Assembly: GCF_030704205.1 (NCBI RefSeq)
Contig: NZ_CP131913.1
Coordinates: forward strand, 124,001 to 188,000
Direction of reading: 5' to 3'
Source of the DNA: Halomonas alkalicola
GTDB lineage: Bacteria; Pseudomonadota; Gammaproteobacteria; Pseudomonadales; Halomonadaceae
DNA: 64,000 nucleotides
The first letter of the stretch is position 1, and each line of letters begins with the position of its first letter. The notes under the pieces were generated by a model that had not been told where the DNA came from, did not search any database, and worked only from the letters and a program-made list of their open reading frames with translations. Shown here piece after piece: positions 30,086-38,515 of the stretch. Both the position numbers and the translations under genes were made by a program.

Positions 30086-31953
30086 GCATTGTCCTCGTCG
30101 TCGAAGGGGTGAGCGATGTCGAAACGGATGGGGCCCACCGGAGAGATCCAGCGAACGCCGAGGCCGGCACCGGTGTTGAGGTCATCGGGCCCCCACTCCT
30201 CGAAGGCGTCGCCGGTGTCGACGAAGGCGGCGCCCCACCAGTCGCCGGTCAGCCGTCGCTGCAGCTCCACGCTGGCGGTCAACAGCTGCTGGCCACCGGT
30301 CAGCTTGCCCTCCTCGTTGCGGGGCGAGAGGCTCTCGTAGCCATAGCCGCGCACGCTGCGGTCACCGCCGGCGAAGAAGCGCAGCGAGGGGGGGATCTTG
30401 CTGAAGTCATCGGTCTCGATGGCGCCGATGCCCATGCCGGTCACCAGGCGCATGTCGTCGCCGAACAGGCGGATCCACTGGGTCTCGCCGGTCACGCGCA
30501 GGAAGTCGGCGTCGGAGCCCCAGGCGCCGTCGGAGACCTCGAAGGCGATGCGCTGGCGATCCCCCCAGGTGGGGAAGGTGGGATTGCGGGTCCGGGTCCG
30601 CGACCAGCTGACGCCGGGGTAGAGGATCACCACCTGCTCGTCGTCGCCGCCCTGGGTGAAGTCCTCGAAGGTACTGCGCACGTAGATCGTCTGCACCCAG
30701 CGGTTCTCGAACTCCCAGCGCCGCGCGCCCTCGAGGGTCGCCTCCAGCGAGCGGGTATCCTTGTTGTCGCGATGCCGAAAGCCGTACTGGAAGCGGTAGC
30801 TGTCGCGCAGCGGATCATCCAGCGGCATGCTGTAGACCCCGGAAAAGCGCTGCTCCGGCGCCGAGATGAAGAGGTCGTGGTCCAGCCCATGGCCATAGCG
30901 GTTGATCCACGGCTGGTCCCAGGAGAAGCGCAGCCGCGGCCCCACGTCAGTGGCGAAGCCCACCCCCACCTCGAACTGGTGACGATCGGCCGGTGTGAGG
31001 GTGACGTCGACCGGCACCTCGGGGGGGCCGCGACGCCCCACCGCGGCGGCCGCGTCGACCGCGGCCATGGTCAGGGTCGGCGTCTCGACCTCCGGGGGCG
31101 AGGCCTCGAGCTCGCCCCACCAGCCGTCTGCCTCGGCTGACGCGGCGTCGGCGTCTGCGTCGGCGTCGCGAAACAGCGCCTCGCCCTCGATCAGCCGGGG
31201 GCGCACGGTGATCGAGCCGAACCAGCGGGTCTGGCCGAGGCCCTGGTTGTAGCGAGCCAGCTCGCCGGCCAGGTAGGGGTCGCCGGGGGCGAAGGTCAGC
31301 ATGTTGCGCAGGCGCTCGGGCTCGATATGGCTGCCGCTCAGGGTGACGTTGCCGAAGCGATAGCGGGGCCCGCTGTCCAGGGCGAGGTAGAGCCGCGCGC
31401 TCTCGGCGAAGGGGCGTACCTCCATGCGGCGGTCGGTGAAGCGCCAGTCGAAGTAGCCCCGCTCCAGGGACAGGTTGGCCAGCCGGGCTCGCAGGCGGTC
31501 GTAGGGGGCATGCACCAGGGGGTCGCCCACGGCCAGGGGAAAGGCGTCGATGGCCTCCTGGAAGGGTGGGTCCTCGCGGGCATCGCCGGCCAGGCGAAAG
31601 GAGAGGCGCTCGATGGTGACGCGGGGGCCGGGGTCGATGGCCAGCTCGACGTGGCGCGGCGGGTCGCGGTCGTCGAGGCGCAGCCGGATATCGGGCTCGT
31701 AGTAGCCGTAGACCCGCATCGCCTCGCGGGTGCGGCGCTGGGCCTCGCCCTCGACCCGGGCGCGGCTGAACTGCTCGGGGTCCAGCCCGTCCAGGTAGTG
31801 GCGGATGTTCTCGGCCACGTTGCCGTCGATGCCGTCGATGCGAACATCCAGGGCAAGGGCCCCGCCCGGCATCAGGGCAAGGGCCGCCACCAGAGTCGCG
31901 GTTCCCAGGCGTTTTCCCACATGATCTCCCATCTCTCGACGCCTTCGCTCCAT
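30049..31953 (-). CDS. tamA: Autotransporter assembly factor TamA (Omp85 family)
   Basis: 634 aa from ATG 31953; an ATG at 31932 is equally possible. Signal peptide (TATLVAALALMPGGALA), then POTRA domains (VRIDGIDGNVAENIRHYLDG, VTIERLSFRLAGDA, GNVTLSGSHIE) and a C-terminal outer-membrane barrel with PPSLRFFAGGDRSVRGYGYE and a last strand ending in Phe. It forms the outer-membrane part of the TAM complex with TamB. A low-complexity acidic/alanine stretch (residues ~265-310, DADADADAASAEADG) is inserted between the POTRA region and the barrel. Upstream by 35 bases is a coiled-coil membrane protein. Confidence 0.92.
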   Translation of the reverse strand: MERRRREMGDHVGKRLGTATLVAALALMPGGALALDVRIDGIDGNVAENIRHYLDGLDPEQFSRARVEGEAQRRTREAMRVYGYYEPDIRLRLDDRDPPRHVELAIDPGPRVTIERLSFRLAGDAREDPPFQEAIDAFPLAVGDPLVHAPYDRLRARLANLSLERGYFDWRFTDRRMEVRPFAESARLYLALDSGPRYRFGNVTLSGSHIEPERLRNMLTFAPGDPYLAGELARYNQGLGQTRWFGSITVRPRLIEGEALFRDADADADAASAEADGWWGELEASPPEVETPTLTMAAVDAAAAVGRRGPPEVPVDVTLTPADRHQFEVGVGFATDVGPRLRFSWDQPWINRYGHGLDHDLFISAPEQRFSGVYSMPLDDPLRDSYRFQYGFRHRDNKDTRSLEATLEGARRWEFENRWVQTIYVRSTFEDFTQGGDDEQVVILYPGVSWSRTRTRNPTFPTWGDRQRIAFEVSDGAWGSDADFLRVTGETQWIRLFGDDMRLVTGMGIGAIETDDFSKIPPSLRFFAGGDRSVRGYGYESLSPRNEEGKLTGGQQLLTASVELQRRLTGDWWGAAFVDTGDAFEEWGPDDLNTGAGLGVRWISPVGPIRFDIAHPFDDEDNAWRIHFAIGPEF

Positions 31954-31988
31954 GCGACTCGTTTTCCCGCCCCCATGGCAAGTCGCCA

Positions 31989-32900
31989 TCAGGGACGCAG
32001 GGCCTCCAGGCGCGCACTCAGCGCAAGCTGGCTGCGCCGCAGCTCCCCGACTTCCACCGCCAGGGCCGCGAGGCGGGCCGCCAGGGCCTCCTGCGCGCTG
32101 CCCTCATCATCCCTTGCCGCGGCGAGGGCTTCAACCTCCCCTCCCAGGGCGGCCAGCTGCTCCTCGAGGCTCTGACGCTGACGCTCGGCGGCCTCCTCGG
32201 CCTCGGAGAGGCGCTCGGCCAGGGCCTGCTGGTCGGCCTCGAGGCGCGCCACGGCCTCGTCCTGGCCGCTCTCGACGGCCAGCTGGCCGAGTCGCTCGTC
32301 CAGCGCGTCCAGGCGACGGCGCTCGCTGGCCTGGACCTCGGCCAGGTCGTCCAGCTGGCCGCGCTGGGCCTCGAGGGCATCGCCCAGGGCGGCCCGCCCC
32401 TCTGCGCCGGCGCGCTCCAGGGCATCCAGGGAGAGCTGGGTCGCCGCCAGCATCGCCTCGCGGGTGGCGGCGGCCTCGGCGATGCGCACGAGGCGCTGCT
32501 GAAGGGCGTCGTGGCGGGCCTCCTGGGCCTCCAGCCCCGCGGCAAGGTCCTCCTCGAGCACCGCCAGCAGCCCGTCGTGGGCTTCGTCGCGACGCACGAG
32601 GGCCGTCAGGCGTGCCTCGATGTCGGTGAGCGCCTCGCCCTCGCCGAGGGCCGCGTCGAAGCGCGCATGGACATTGGAGAGCTCCCCGGAAAGCCGGGCC
32701 ACTTCGGCATCGAGGCGCGCACGCTCCTCCCAGGCCAGATAGCCCGCCCCGCCCCCGGCGGCGGCCAGCCCCAGGACCAGCAGCCACAGCGGCCATACCC
32801 GGGGCGGCGGCGGTCTCCGCCAGCGCCGGGAGGCCAGGCTGGCCTCGGGATCGGGGACGATGGAGGCGGCATGACGGCGGTCCTCATGGCGATCAGCCAT
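31989..32900 (-). CDS. Membrane-anchored coiled-coil protein of unknown function
   Basis: 303 aa from ATG 32900, with AGGAGT at a good distance. Residues 1-35 are charged and cytoplasmic, 36-57 (WPLWLLVLGLAAAGGGAGYL) form one membrane helix, and everything after is an Ala/Glu/Leu/Arg-rich coiled coil presumably in the periplasm. No catalytic domain is recognised. It is the first gene of the tamAB-msrA operon, suggesting a structural or spacer role in that envelope system; this is inference from context only. Confidence 0.8.
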   Translation of the reverse strand: MADRHEDRRHAASIVPDPEASLASRRWRRPPPPRVWPLWLLVLGLAAAGGGAGYLAWEERARLDAEVARLSGELSNVHARFDAALGEGEALTDIEARLTALVRRDEAHDGLLAVLEEDLAAGLEAQEARHDALQQRLVRIAEAAATREAMLAATQLSLDALERAGAEGRAALGDALEAQRGQLDDLAEVQASERRRLDALDERLGQLAVESGQDEAVARLEADQQALAERLSEAEEAAERQRQSLEEQLAALGGEVEALAAARDDEGSAQEALAARLAALAVEVGELRRSQLALSARLEALRP

Positions 32901-32937
32901 GGTCAACTCCTTCTCTGGCGGTGGGCGGGGGGCACAA

Positions 32938-32966
32938 TTGGCGCCCCCTGCGACGGGTGCTATGAT
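32938..32966 (+). promoter_or_regulatory. Candidate sodB promoter with long leader
   Basis: TTGGCG (four of six) at 32938-32943, a 17-base spacer and TATGAT (five of six) at 32961-32966. This would give sodB a leader of about 150 bases that contains CTGTACAG and a run of seven T at about 33004. Long sodB leaders are targets of iron-responsive small RNAs in other bacteria; here that is only a possibility. Confidence 0.5.
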
Positions 32967-33124
32967 GCCGCGGCACCCTGTACAGCGTCGCCGTAGTGTA
33001 AGGTTTTTTTGCCCCACGGCGCACGGGGTCCGGCCAACGGAGCGGCCCCCTTGAAGTCCAGGCAAGGAATACCCACCATGGACGATCGCTGTGACTCATT
33101 GTGACGACCCGAGGAGAAACCTGA

Positions 33125-33706
33125 ATGGCATTTGAACTGCCCGCCCTGCCGTACGACAAGAACGCTCTGGAGCCGCACATCTCCGCCGAGACCCTCGAGT
33201 ACCACTACGGCAAGCACCACCAGGCCTACGTGACCAAGCTCAACGAGCTGACCGAAGGCACCGCTGATGCCAGCAAGTCTCTGGAAGAGATCATCAAGTC
33301 CTCCTCCGGCGGCCTCTTCAACCAGGCGGCCCAGGTGTGGAACCACACCTTCTACTGGCACTGCCTGGCGCCCAACGGCGGCGGCGAGCCCTCAGGCGCC
33401 CTGGCCGACGCCATCAACGCCAAGTTCGGCTCCTTCGAGAAGTTCAAGGAGACCTTCAACGCCAACGCCGTGGCCAACTTCGGCTCCGGCTGGACCTGGC
33501 TGATCAAGACCGAGGACGGCGGCGTCGACATCGTCAACACCAGCAACGCCGACACCCCGATCGCCCATGGCCAGACCCCGCTGATGACCATCGACGTGTG
33601 GGAGCATGCCTACTACATCGACTACCGCAACGCCCGTCCGAAGTACCTGGAGAGCGTGTGGAACGTGCTGAACTGGGAGTTCGTCGCCCAGAACTTCGCC
33701 GGCTGA
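33125..33706 (+). CDS. sodB: Superoxide dismutase, iron type
   Basis: 193 aa. Metal ligands His27, His74, Asp157 and His161 are all at the canonical positions ([26 protein letters not shown]), and the FNQAAQ signature with Gln70 marks the iron rather than manganese form. It removes superoxide in the cytoplasm. Preceded by a strong GAGGAGA; single-gene unit with a terminator that it shares with the convergent dehydrogenase-like gene. Codon choice is strongly biased, as in highly expressed genes. Confidence 0.97.
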   Translation: MAFELPALPYDKNALEPHISAETLEYHYGKHHQAYVTKLNELTEGTADASKSLEEIIKSSSGGLFNQAAQVWNHTFYWHCLAPNGGGEPSGALADAINAKFGSFEKFKETFNANAVANFGSGWTWLIKTEDGGVDIVNTSNADTPIAHGQTPLMTIDVWEHAYYIDYRNARPKYLESVWNVLNWEFVAQNFAG

Positions 33707-33747
33707 TCGGCAGGCACGTCAGGCGTCGCTGACGCCCGGTAGAGACG

Positions 33748-33774
33748 AGCGGCCCCGCCATTGGCGGGGCCGCT
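33748..33774. terminator. Terminator between sodB and the convergent dehydrogenase-like gene
   Basis: Perfect 12-bp stem AGCGGCCCCGCC/GGCGGGGCCGCT with loop ATT, followed on the plus strand by TGCTGT. The same 12-base arms recur in the fumarase terminator at 58074-58101. Confidence 0.75.
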
Positions 33775-33800
33775 TGCTGTGATGGGAAGGCCCGAGACGG

Positions 33801-35087
33801 TCAGGGATCCGCGCGACGGCCGATGCCCCGATAGTGCAGGCCCTGGGCGGCCACCCAGCCCGGGTCGAAGATGTTGCGGCCATCCAGCAGCAGGCCCTCC
33901 CCCAGCAGGCCGGCGAGCCGTTCCCAGTCGGGGTTCCAGTAGGCCTTCCATTCGGTCACCAGCATCAGCGCGCAGGCGCCCTCGCAGGCGACGTGGGGAT
34001 CGCCGTCGAACACCTCCAGCAGCGGCTGCTCGCCCACCTCATCCAGCAGTGCCGGAATCGCCGCGGGATCGTGGAGCCGGACCCGCACCCCCTCCGCCCA
34101 CAGCGCCCGCAGCAGGCGCAGCACCGGGGCATGGTCGATGCGCGCCGTGCCAGGCTTGAACGCCGCACCCCAGATGGCCACGGTGCGCCCCTCGAGGCGA
34201 CCATGGAAGTGAGACCACAGCTTGCGGAACAGGGTCTCCTTCTTGTGCTCGTTGATGTCGAGCACCTGCTCGAGCAGCGCCGAGCGCCGCCCGCTGGCGG
34301 ACTGGACGTCGGCCAGGCGCATCAGGTCCCGGGAGAAGTTGGGGCCGCCGAAGCCGCAGCCGGGGTAGAGATACTCGTAGCCGATGCGGGAATCCGCCCC
34401 CATGCCCCGGCGCACGTACTCGACGTCGACGCCCAGGCTGTCGGCCAGGCCGGCCATCTCGTTCATGTAGCTGATGCGGGTGGCCAGCATGCCGTTGATG
34501 GCGAACTTGGTGAGCTCGGCGGCGCGGCGCGGCATGCGCTGGATCACCTCGCTGCGGCGGTTGAAGGCCCGCAGCAGCTCACGCATCTGCGCCTCGGCGG
34601 TGGCATCGTCGCTGCCGAGCAGCCAGCGCCCGGGGCGCGTGAAGGTGTCCCAGGCGCGCCCCTCCTCCAGCAGGTCCGGCAGGGAGACCGTCCGGCCGCG
34701 GCCCTCGAGCTGGGCCTCCAGGCGCTCGGTCTCGCCCACCGGGAAGGTGGAGTTGTTGACCACCAGCAGGGTCGCGGCGCCGCCGGCAAGGGCGGCCAGC
34801 AGGGGGGCCAGGTCGCCGCGCTGCCCGGGGGAGACCGCCAGCCAGAGCACCTCCTGGTCGGCGGGGCGCGCCGCCTCGAGGGTCTCGACAAGCCGCAGGC
34901 TGCCGCCCTGGCGGCTCTCCTCCAACTGGGCCAGCAGCCGGGGCTCGCGGCGCAGCCAGTCGGCGTGCTCGAGCTCTGCCCAGGGCGTCTCGGGATGGGG
35001 AAGCCAGGTGACGCGATGGCCCACCGAGGAGAGCGCGGCGGCGGCGGTGGCCGCGGCCAGTTCACTGCCATGGATCAGCACACGCAT
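33801..35087 (-). CDS. UDP-glucose/GDP-mannose dehydrogenase-like protein lacking the catalytic cysteine
   Basis: 428 aa with the three-domain layout of nucleotide-sugar dehydrogenases: N-terminal Rossmann half, central helical ELTKFAINGMLATRISYMNE and GMGADSRIGYEYLYPG, and a C-terminal UDP-binding half (AIWGAAFKPGTARIDHAPVL). Two key features are altered. The catalytic Cys of the usual GFGGSCFPKD motif is Asn250 (GFGGPNFSRD), and the N-terminal dinucleotide loop reads IHGSELAAATA instead of GxGxxG. Canonical oxidation of UDP-glucose to UDP-glucuronate therefore looks unlikely. It lies 4 bases after galU, so a role in sugar-nucleotide or surface-polysaccharide metabolism is likely but the reaction is open. 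Confidence 0.8.
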   Translation of the reverse strand: MRVLIHGSELAAATAAAALSSVGHRVTWLPHPETPWAELEHADWLRREPRLLAQLEESRQGGSLRLVETLEAARPADQEVLWLAVSPGQRGDLAPLLAALAGGAATLLVVNNSTFPVGETERLEAQLEGRGRTVSLPDLLEEGRAWDTFTRPGRWLLGSDDATAEAQMRELLRAFNRRSEVIQRMPRRAAELTKFAINGMLATRISYMNEMAGLADSLGVDVEYVRRGMGADSRIGYEYLYPGCGFGGPNFSRDLMRLADVQSASGRRSALLEQVLDINEHKKETLFRKLWSHFHGRLEGRTVAIWGAAFKPGTARIDHAPVLRLLRALWAEGVRVRLHDPAAIPALLDEVGEQPLLEVFDGDPHVACEGACALMLVTEWKAYWNPDWERLAGLLGEGLLLDGRNIFDPGWVAAQGLHYRGIGRRADP

Positions 35088-35091
35088 GGCG

Positions 35092-35982
35092 TCAGGCCTC
35101 GTCGGCGTAGCGGGTGAGCAGCTCGCGGAATCCCTCGCCGTAGCGGGCATGGCGGCGTCCGTAGGCGAGGATCGCTTCCAGGTAGCCGAGCTGGTGACCG
35201 CAGTCATAGGTCTTGCCGCGCATGCGGAAGGCACCGACGCCCTCGCGCTGGCGGAGGGTCTCGATGGCGTCGGTGAGCTGGATCTCGCCCCCGGCCCCCG
35301 GGGCCGTCTCGGCCAGCAGCTGGAAGATGCTGCCGGGCAGCGCGTAGCGGCCGATCACCGCCAGGTTGGAGGGCGCCTCCTCCACCGGCGGCTTCTCCAC
35401 CACGCCGGCCAGCGGGTGCGACTCGCCGGGTGCGGGTGTCTCGCCCCCGGTATCGACGATGCCGTACTTGTAGGTCAGCTCGCGGGGCACCTCCTCCACC
35501 ATCAGCTGGGCGCGGCCGCTGGCGTCGAAGGCACCGAGCATGCAGGCCAGGTCGTTGCGTTCGAGGCCCTCGGCATCCACCAGCACGTCGGGGAGCAGCA
35601 CCGCAAAGGGCTCGTCGTCACCCACCACCGGGCGGGCGCAGAGCACGGCATGGCCGAGCCCCAGGGGCTCGGGCTGGCGCACGCTGATGATATTGACGTC
35701 CTCCGGCACGATGCTGCGCAGCTCGGCGAGCAGCTCGTGCTTGCCCTTGGCCTCGAGGCTCGCCTCCAGCTCGAAGTGCTTGTCGAAGTGGTTCTCGATG
35801 GCCGACTTGCTGCCATGGGTCACCAGCACGATATCGCGGATGCCGGCGGCGACCGCCTCCTCGACCACGTACTGGATCACCGGACGGTCAACGATGGTGA
35901 TCATCTCCTTGGGAATTGCCTTGGAGGCCGGCAGGCAGCGGGTGCCGAAGCCGGCGACGGGAAGCACGGCCTTCTTGATCAT
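35092..35982 (-). CDS. galU: UTP-glucose-1-phosphate uridylyltransferase
   Basis: 296 aa. The nucleotidyltransferase start VLPVAGFGTRCLPASKAIPK with the catalytic lysine, then VLLPDVLVD and GEIQLTDAIETL, are GalU signatures. It makes UDP-glucose for cell-surface polysaccharides and osmoprotective glycans. Followed 4 bases later by the dehydrogenase-like gene on the same strand. Its 230-base upstream region contains an inverted repeat and separates it from divergent ubiG. Confidence 0.95.
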   Translation of the reverse strand: MIKKAVLPVAGFGTRCLPASKAIPKEMITIVDRPVIQYVVEEAVAAGIRDIVLVTHGSKSAIENHFDKHFELEASLEAKGKHELLAELRSIVPEDVNIISVRQPEPLGLGHAVLCARPVVGDDEPFAVLLPDVLVDAEGLERNDLACMLGAFDASGRAQLMVEEVPRELTYKYGIVDTGGETPAPGESHPLAGVVEKPPVEEAPSNLAVIGRYALPGSIFQLLAETAPGAGGEIQLTDAIETLRQREGVGAFRMRGKTYDCGHQLGYLEAILAYGRRHARYGEGFRELLTRYADEA

Positions 35983-36024
35983 GGTGAAATCCTTGTCCGT
36001 AACGTCATCGTCTGTGAATGGCCA

Positions 36025-36059
36025 CGACGCGGCCGGACCCTGAGAGCCCCGCCGCGTCG
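36025..36059. repeat. Inverted repeat in the galU-ubiG divergent region
   Basis: CGACGCGGC at 36025-36033 and GCCGCGTCG at 36051-36059 are perfect inverted arms separated by 17 bases. It could be an operator or an RNA hairpin in the galU leader. Confidence 0.4.
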
Positions 36060-36212
36060 CGCCAGGCGACTCCCGCCCCTGGCCATGGGAATGCGGCCTC
36101 AAGAGCGGGTAGAATGGTGCCATGATACCGGACGAGCCTGGCCCTGCCACTGTGCCGGCCAGGCAACATCCATGGTTAGGACTGCATCGTGATTCCTGAA
36201 CGGAGAGCTCAG

Positions 36213-36938
36213 ATGGGCGCAAGTCAGACGCAAGCGGGCAACGTCGACCCCGGCGAGATTGCCAAGTTCGAGGCCCTGGCCAGCCGCTGGTGGGACCCGG
36301 AGAGCGAGTTCAAGCCGCTCCATGAGATCAACCCGCTGCGCCTGGACTTCATCGATGCCCGCGCGGGCCTGGCCGGCAAGCGAGTGGTGGACGTGGGCTG
36401 CGGCGGCGGCATCCTGGCCGAGGCGATGGCCCATCGCGGCGCCCGGGTCACCGGCATCGATCTCGGCGAGGCGCCCCTGGCGGTGGCCAGGCTGCATGCC
36501 GAGGAGAGCGGCGTCGAGGTCGACTATCGCCGCATCAGCGTGGAGGCGCTGGCCGAGGAAAGGCCCGGCGAGTTCGACGTGGTGACCTGCCTGGAGATGC
36601 TCGAGCACGTGCCCGATCCGGCTTCGGTGGTGCGCGCCTGCGCCACCCTGGTCAAGCCCGGCGGTCAGCTCTTCTTCTCCACCCTCAACCGCAACCCCAA
36701 GGCCTATGCCCTGGCGATCCTCGGCGCGGAATACCTGCTGCGCCTGCTGCCCCGCGGGACCCACGACTACGAGAAGTTCATCCGCCCGGCGGAGCTGGCC
36801 GGCTGGTGCCGCGCGGCACACCTCGAGATCCAGGAGCAGAGCGGCCTGGTCTACAACCCGCTGACCCGGCGCTACCGCCTGCACCCCACCGACGTCTCGG
36901 TGAACTACCTGATGCACTGCCGCCGGGAGGCCGAGTGA
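36213..36938 (+). CDS. ubiG: Ubiquinone biosynthesis O-methyltransferase
   Basis: 241 aa, ATG at 36213 following GGAGAG at 5 bases (an in-frame GTG 24 bases upstream is less likely). SAM-binding motif [17 protein letters not shown], then [15 protein letters not shown] and the UbiG-specific [20 protein letters not shown]. It carries out both O-methylations in ubiquinone synthesis at the inner membrane surface. The stop overlaps the GTG start of mupP, an arrangement also known in pseudomonads. Confidence 0.96.
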   Translation: MGASQTQAGNVDPGEIAKFEALASRWWDPESEFKPLHEINPLRLDFIDARAGLAGKRVVDVGCGGGILAEAMAHRGARVTGIDLGEAPLAVARLHAEESGVEVDYRRISVEALAEERPGEFDVVTCLEMLEHVPDPASVVRACATLVKPGGQLFFSTLNRNPKAYALAILGAEYLLRLLPRGTHDYEKFIRPAELAGWCRAAHLEIQEQSGLVYNPLTRRYRLHPTDVSVNYLMHCRREAE

Positions 36939-37600
36939 TCACCGCGACGCGTCCGGCCGCTCTGCTCTTCGACCTCGACGGCACCCTGGTGGATACCGCG
37001 CCGGACCTGGCCCGGGCCACCAATGCCCTGCGCGCCCACCATGGGCTCGCCCCCCTGCCCTATCCGGTGATCCGCGCCCAGGTCTCCAATGGCGGCAGCG
37101 CTCTGGTGACCCTGGCACTCGGACTCGCCAGGGAGGCCGAGGGCCACGACGAGGCGCGCACCTTCCTGCTCGCCGCCTACGGCGAGGCGGTGGCCGACGA
37201 GAGCCGCGTCTTCCCGCCGCTGGTGCGGCTGCTGGAGCAGTGGGAGGGTGCCGAGCGCCCCTGGGGCATCGTCACCAACAAGCCGCGGGCCTATGCCGAG
37301 CCTCTGGTGGCTGCCCTGGGGCTGGCCCCGGGGGCGCTGCTGTGTGCCGACGACCTGCCGGTGAAGAAGCCGGACCCAGCCCCGCTGCTGGAGGCCGCCC
37401 GCCGTCTTGCGGTGGCGCCCCAGGCCTGCTGGTACCTGGGCGACCACCTGCGCGACATCCAGGCCGCCCGCGCTGCCGGCATGGCGGCCGTGGCGGTGGG
37501 CTGGGGCTATGTGGAGGAAGGCGACGACTATCGCGCCTGGCCCGCCGATCTCTGGTTCGAGAGCGGCGAGGCGCTGGTGGCCGCGCTGCTGCAAGGATGA
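36935..37600 (+). CDS. mupP: HAD phosphatase, probable N-acetylmuramic acid 6-phosphate phosphatase
   Basis: 221 aa, GTG start overlapping the ubiG stop (GTGA). HAD motifs: [16 protein letters not shown] (nucleophile Asp), GIVTNKP (Thr), and KKPDPAP with [14 protein letters not shown]. Sequence alone would give phosphoglycolate phosphatase (gph). The position directly after ubiG with a yciK-type gene next door is the context of MupP, which removes phosphate from MurNAc-6-phosphate in the cell-wall recycling bypass of pseudomonads. The choice between the two rests on context. Confidence 0.8.
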   Translation: MITATRPAALLFDLDGTLVDTAPDLARATNALRAHHGLAPLPYPVIRAQVSNGGSALVTLALGLAREAEGHDEARTFLLAAYGEAVADESRVFPPLVRLLEQWEGAERPWGIVTNKPRAYAEPLVAALGLAPGALLCADDLPVKKPDPAPLLEAARRLAVAPQACWYLGDHLRDIQAARAAGMAAVAVGWGYVEEGDDYRAWPADLWFESGEALVAALLQG

Positions 37601-37665
37601 CGGGAAACAGTGTGAGTGGCGCCGGGACAGGCCCGGTCGCCACGGGCGCAGACCCCGACCCGGCC

Positions 37666-37691
37666 ACCAGGCCCACCGTGGTGGGCCTGGT
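37666..37691. terminator. Palindrome between convergent mupP and yciK
   Basis: ACCAGGCCCACC-GT-GGTGGGCCTGGT is a nearly complete 26-base palindrome. As RNA it would form a hairpin of about 11 pairs in either direction. T runs are absent. Confidence 0.55.
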
Positions 37692-37734
37692 CGACACCGC
37701 ACAGGCCTGACCCCATGAGCCTGTTGTCGGGCGG

Positions 37735-38499
37735 TTACTCCTTCGGCGGCTGAGCGTCGAATGTCTCGCCGTTGTGGCCGCGGCTCTCCGCGCCCATCAG
37801 CCACAGGTAGGTGGGCATGATCTCCTCGGGAGTGCGCAGGGTCTCCGGCAGCTCGCCCGGGTAGGCCTGCTTGCGCATCTGGGTGCGGGTGGCGCCGGGA
37901 TTCAGGCTGTTGACCCGCACGTTGCCCAGGTGCTCGACCTCGTCGGCCAGCACCTCCATGAACCCCTCGGTGGCAAACTTGGAGACCACGTAGGCCCCCC
38001 AGTAGGCACGCCCGCGGCGTCCGACGCTGGAGGAGGTGAACACCAGCGAGGCATCCGCGGACGCCTTGAGCAGCGGCAGCAGCGCCTGGGTCATCCAGAC
38101 GGGACCGTTGAAGTTGACCTGCATCACCTGCTCCCACAGCTCCGGATTGTACTGCTCGAAGGGCGTGATGCGCCCCAGCAGGCCGGCGTTGTGCAGGATA
38201 CCGTCGAGGCGGCCGAACTCCCGGTCCAGGGTCTCGGCCATGTCGTGGTAGTCCTTGAGGGTGGCGCCCTCGAAGTTGAGCGGGAAGATCGCCGGCTGAG
38301 GGCCGCCGGCGGCCTCGATCTCGTCGTAGACCTTCTCCAGCTTGGCGATGGTGCGGCCCAGCAGGATCACCGTGGCCCCGTAACGGGCAAAGGTCAGGGC
38401 TGCGGCCCGGCCGATCCCGTCGCCCGCGCCCGTTACCAGGATGATGCGGTCCTTGAGCAGGTCCGCAGGGGCCTGATAGTCGATCTTGCAGGTCGTCAT
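37735..38499 (-). CDS. yciK: YciK-type short-chain dehydrogenase/reductase
   Basis: 254 aa. NAD(P)-binding ILVTGAGDGIGRAAALTFAR, the structural LHNAGLLG and the catalytic Ser and YxxxK in TSSSVGRRGRAYWGAYVVSK define a classical SDR; the overall match is the YciK family, whose substrate is not known. It is the last gene of the tol-pal block, 16 bases after cpoB, and converges with mupP. In pseudomonads yciK follows mupP on the same strand; here it is inverted relative to it. Confidence 0.88.
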   Translation of the reverse strand: MTTCKIDYQAPADLLKDRIILVTGAGDGIGRAAALTFARYGATVILLGRTIAKLEKVYDEIEAAGGPQPAIFPLNFEGATLKDYHDMAETLDREFGRLDGILHNAGLLGRITPFEQYNPELWEQVMQVNFNGPVWMTQALLPLLKASADASLVFTSSSVGRRGRAYWGAYVVSKFATEGFMEVLADEVEHLGNVRVNSLNPGATRTQMRKQAYPGELPETLRTPEEIMPTYLWLMGAESRGHNGETFDAQPPKE

Positions 38500-38515
38500 G
38501 GGGTCTCCTTGGTGA

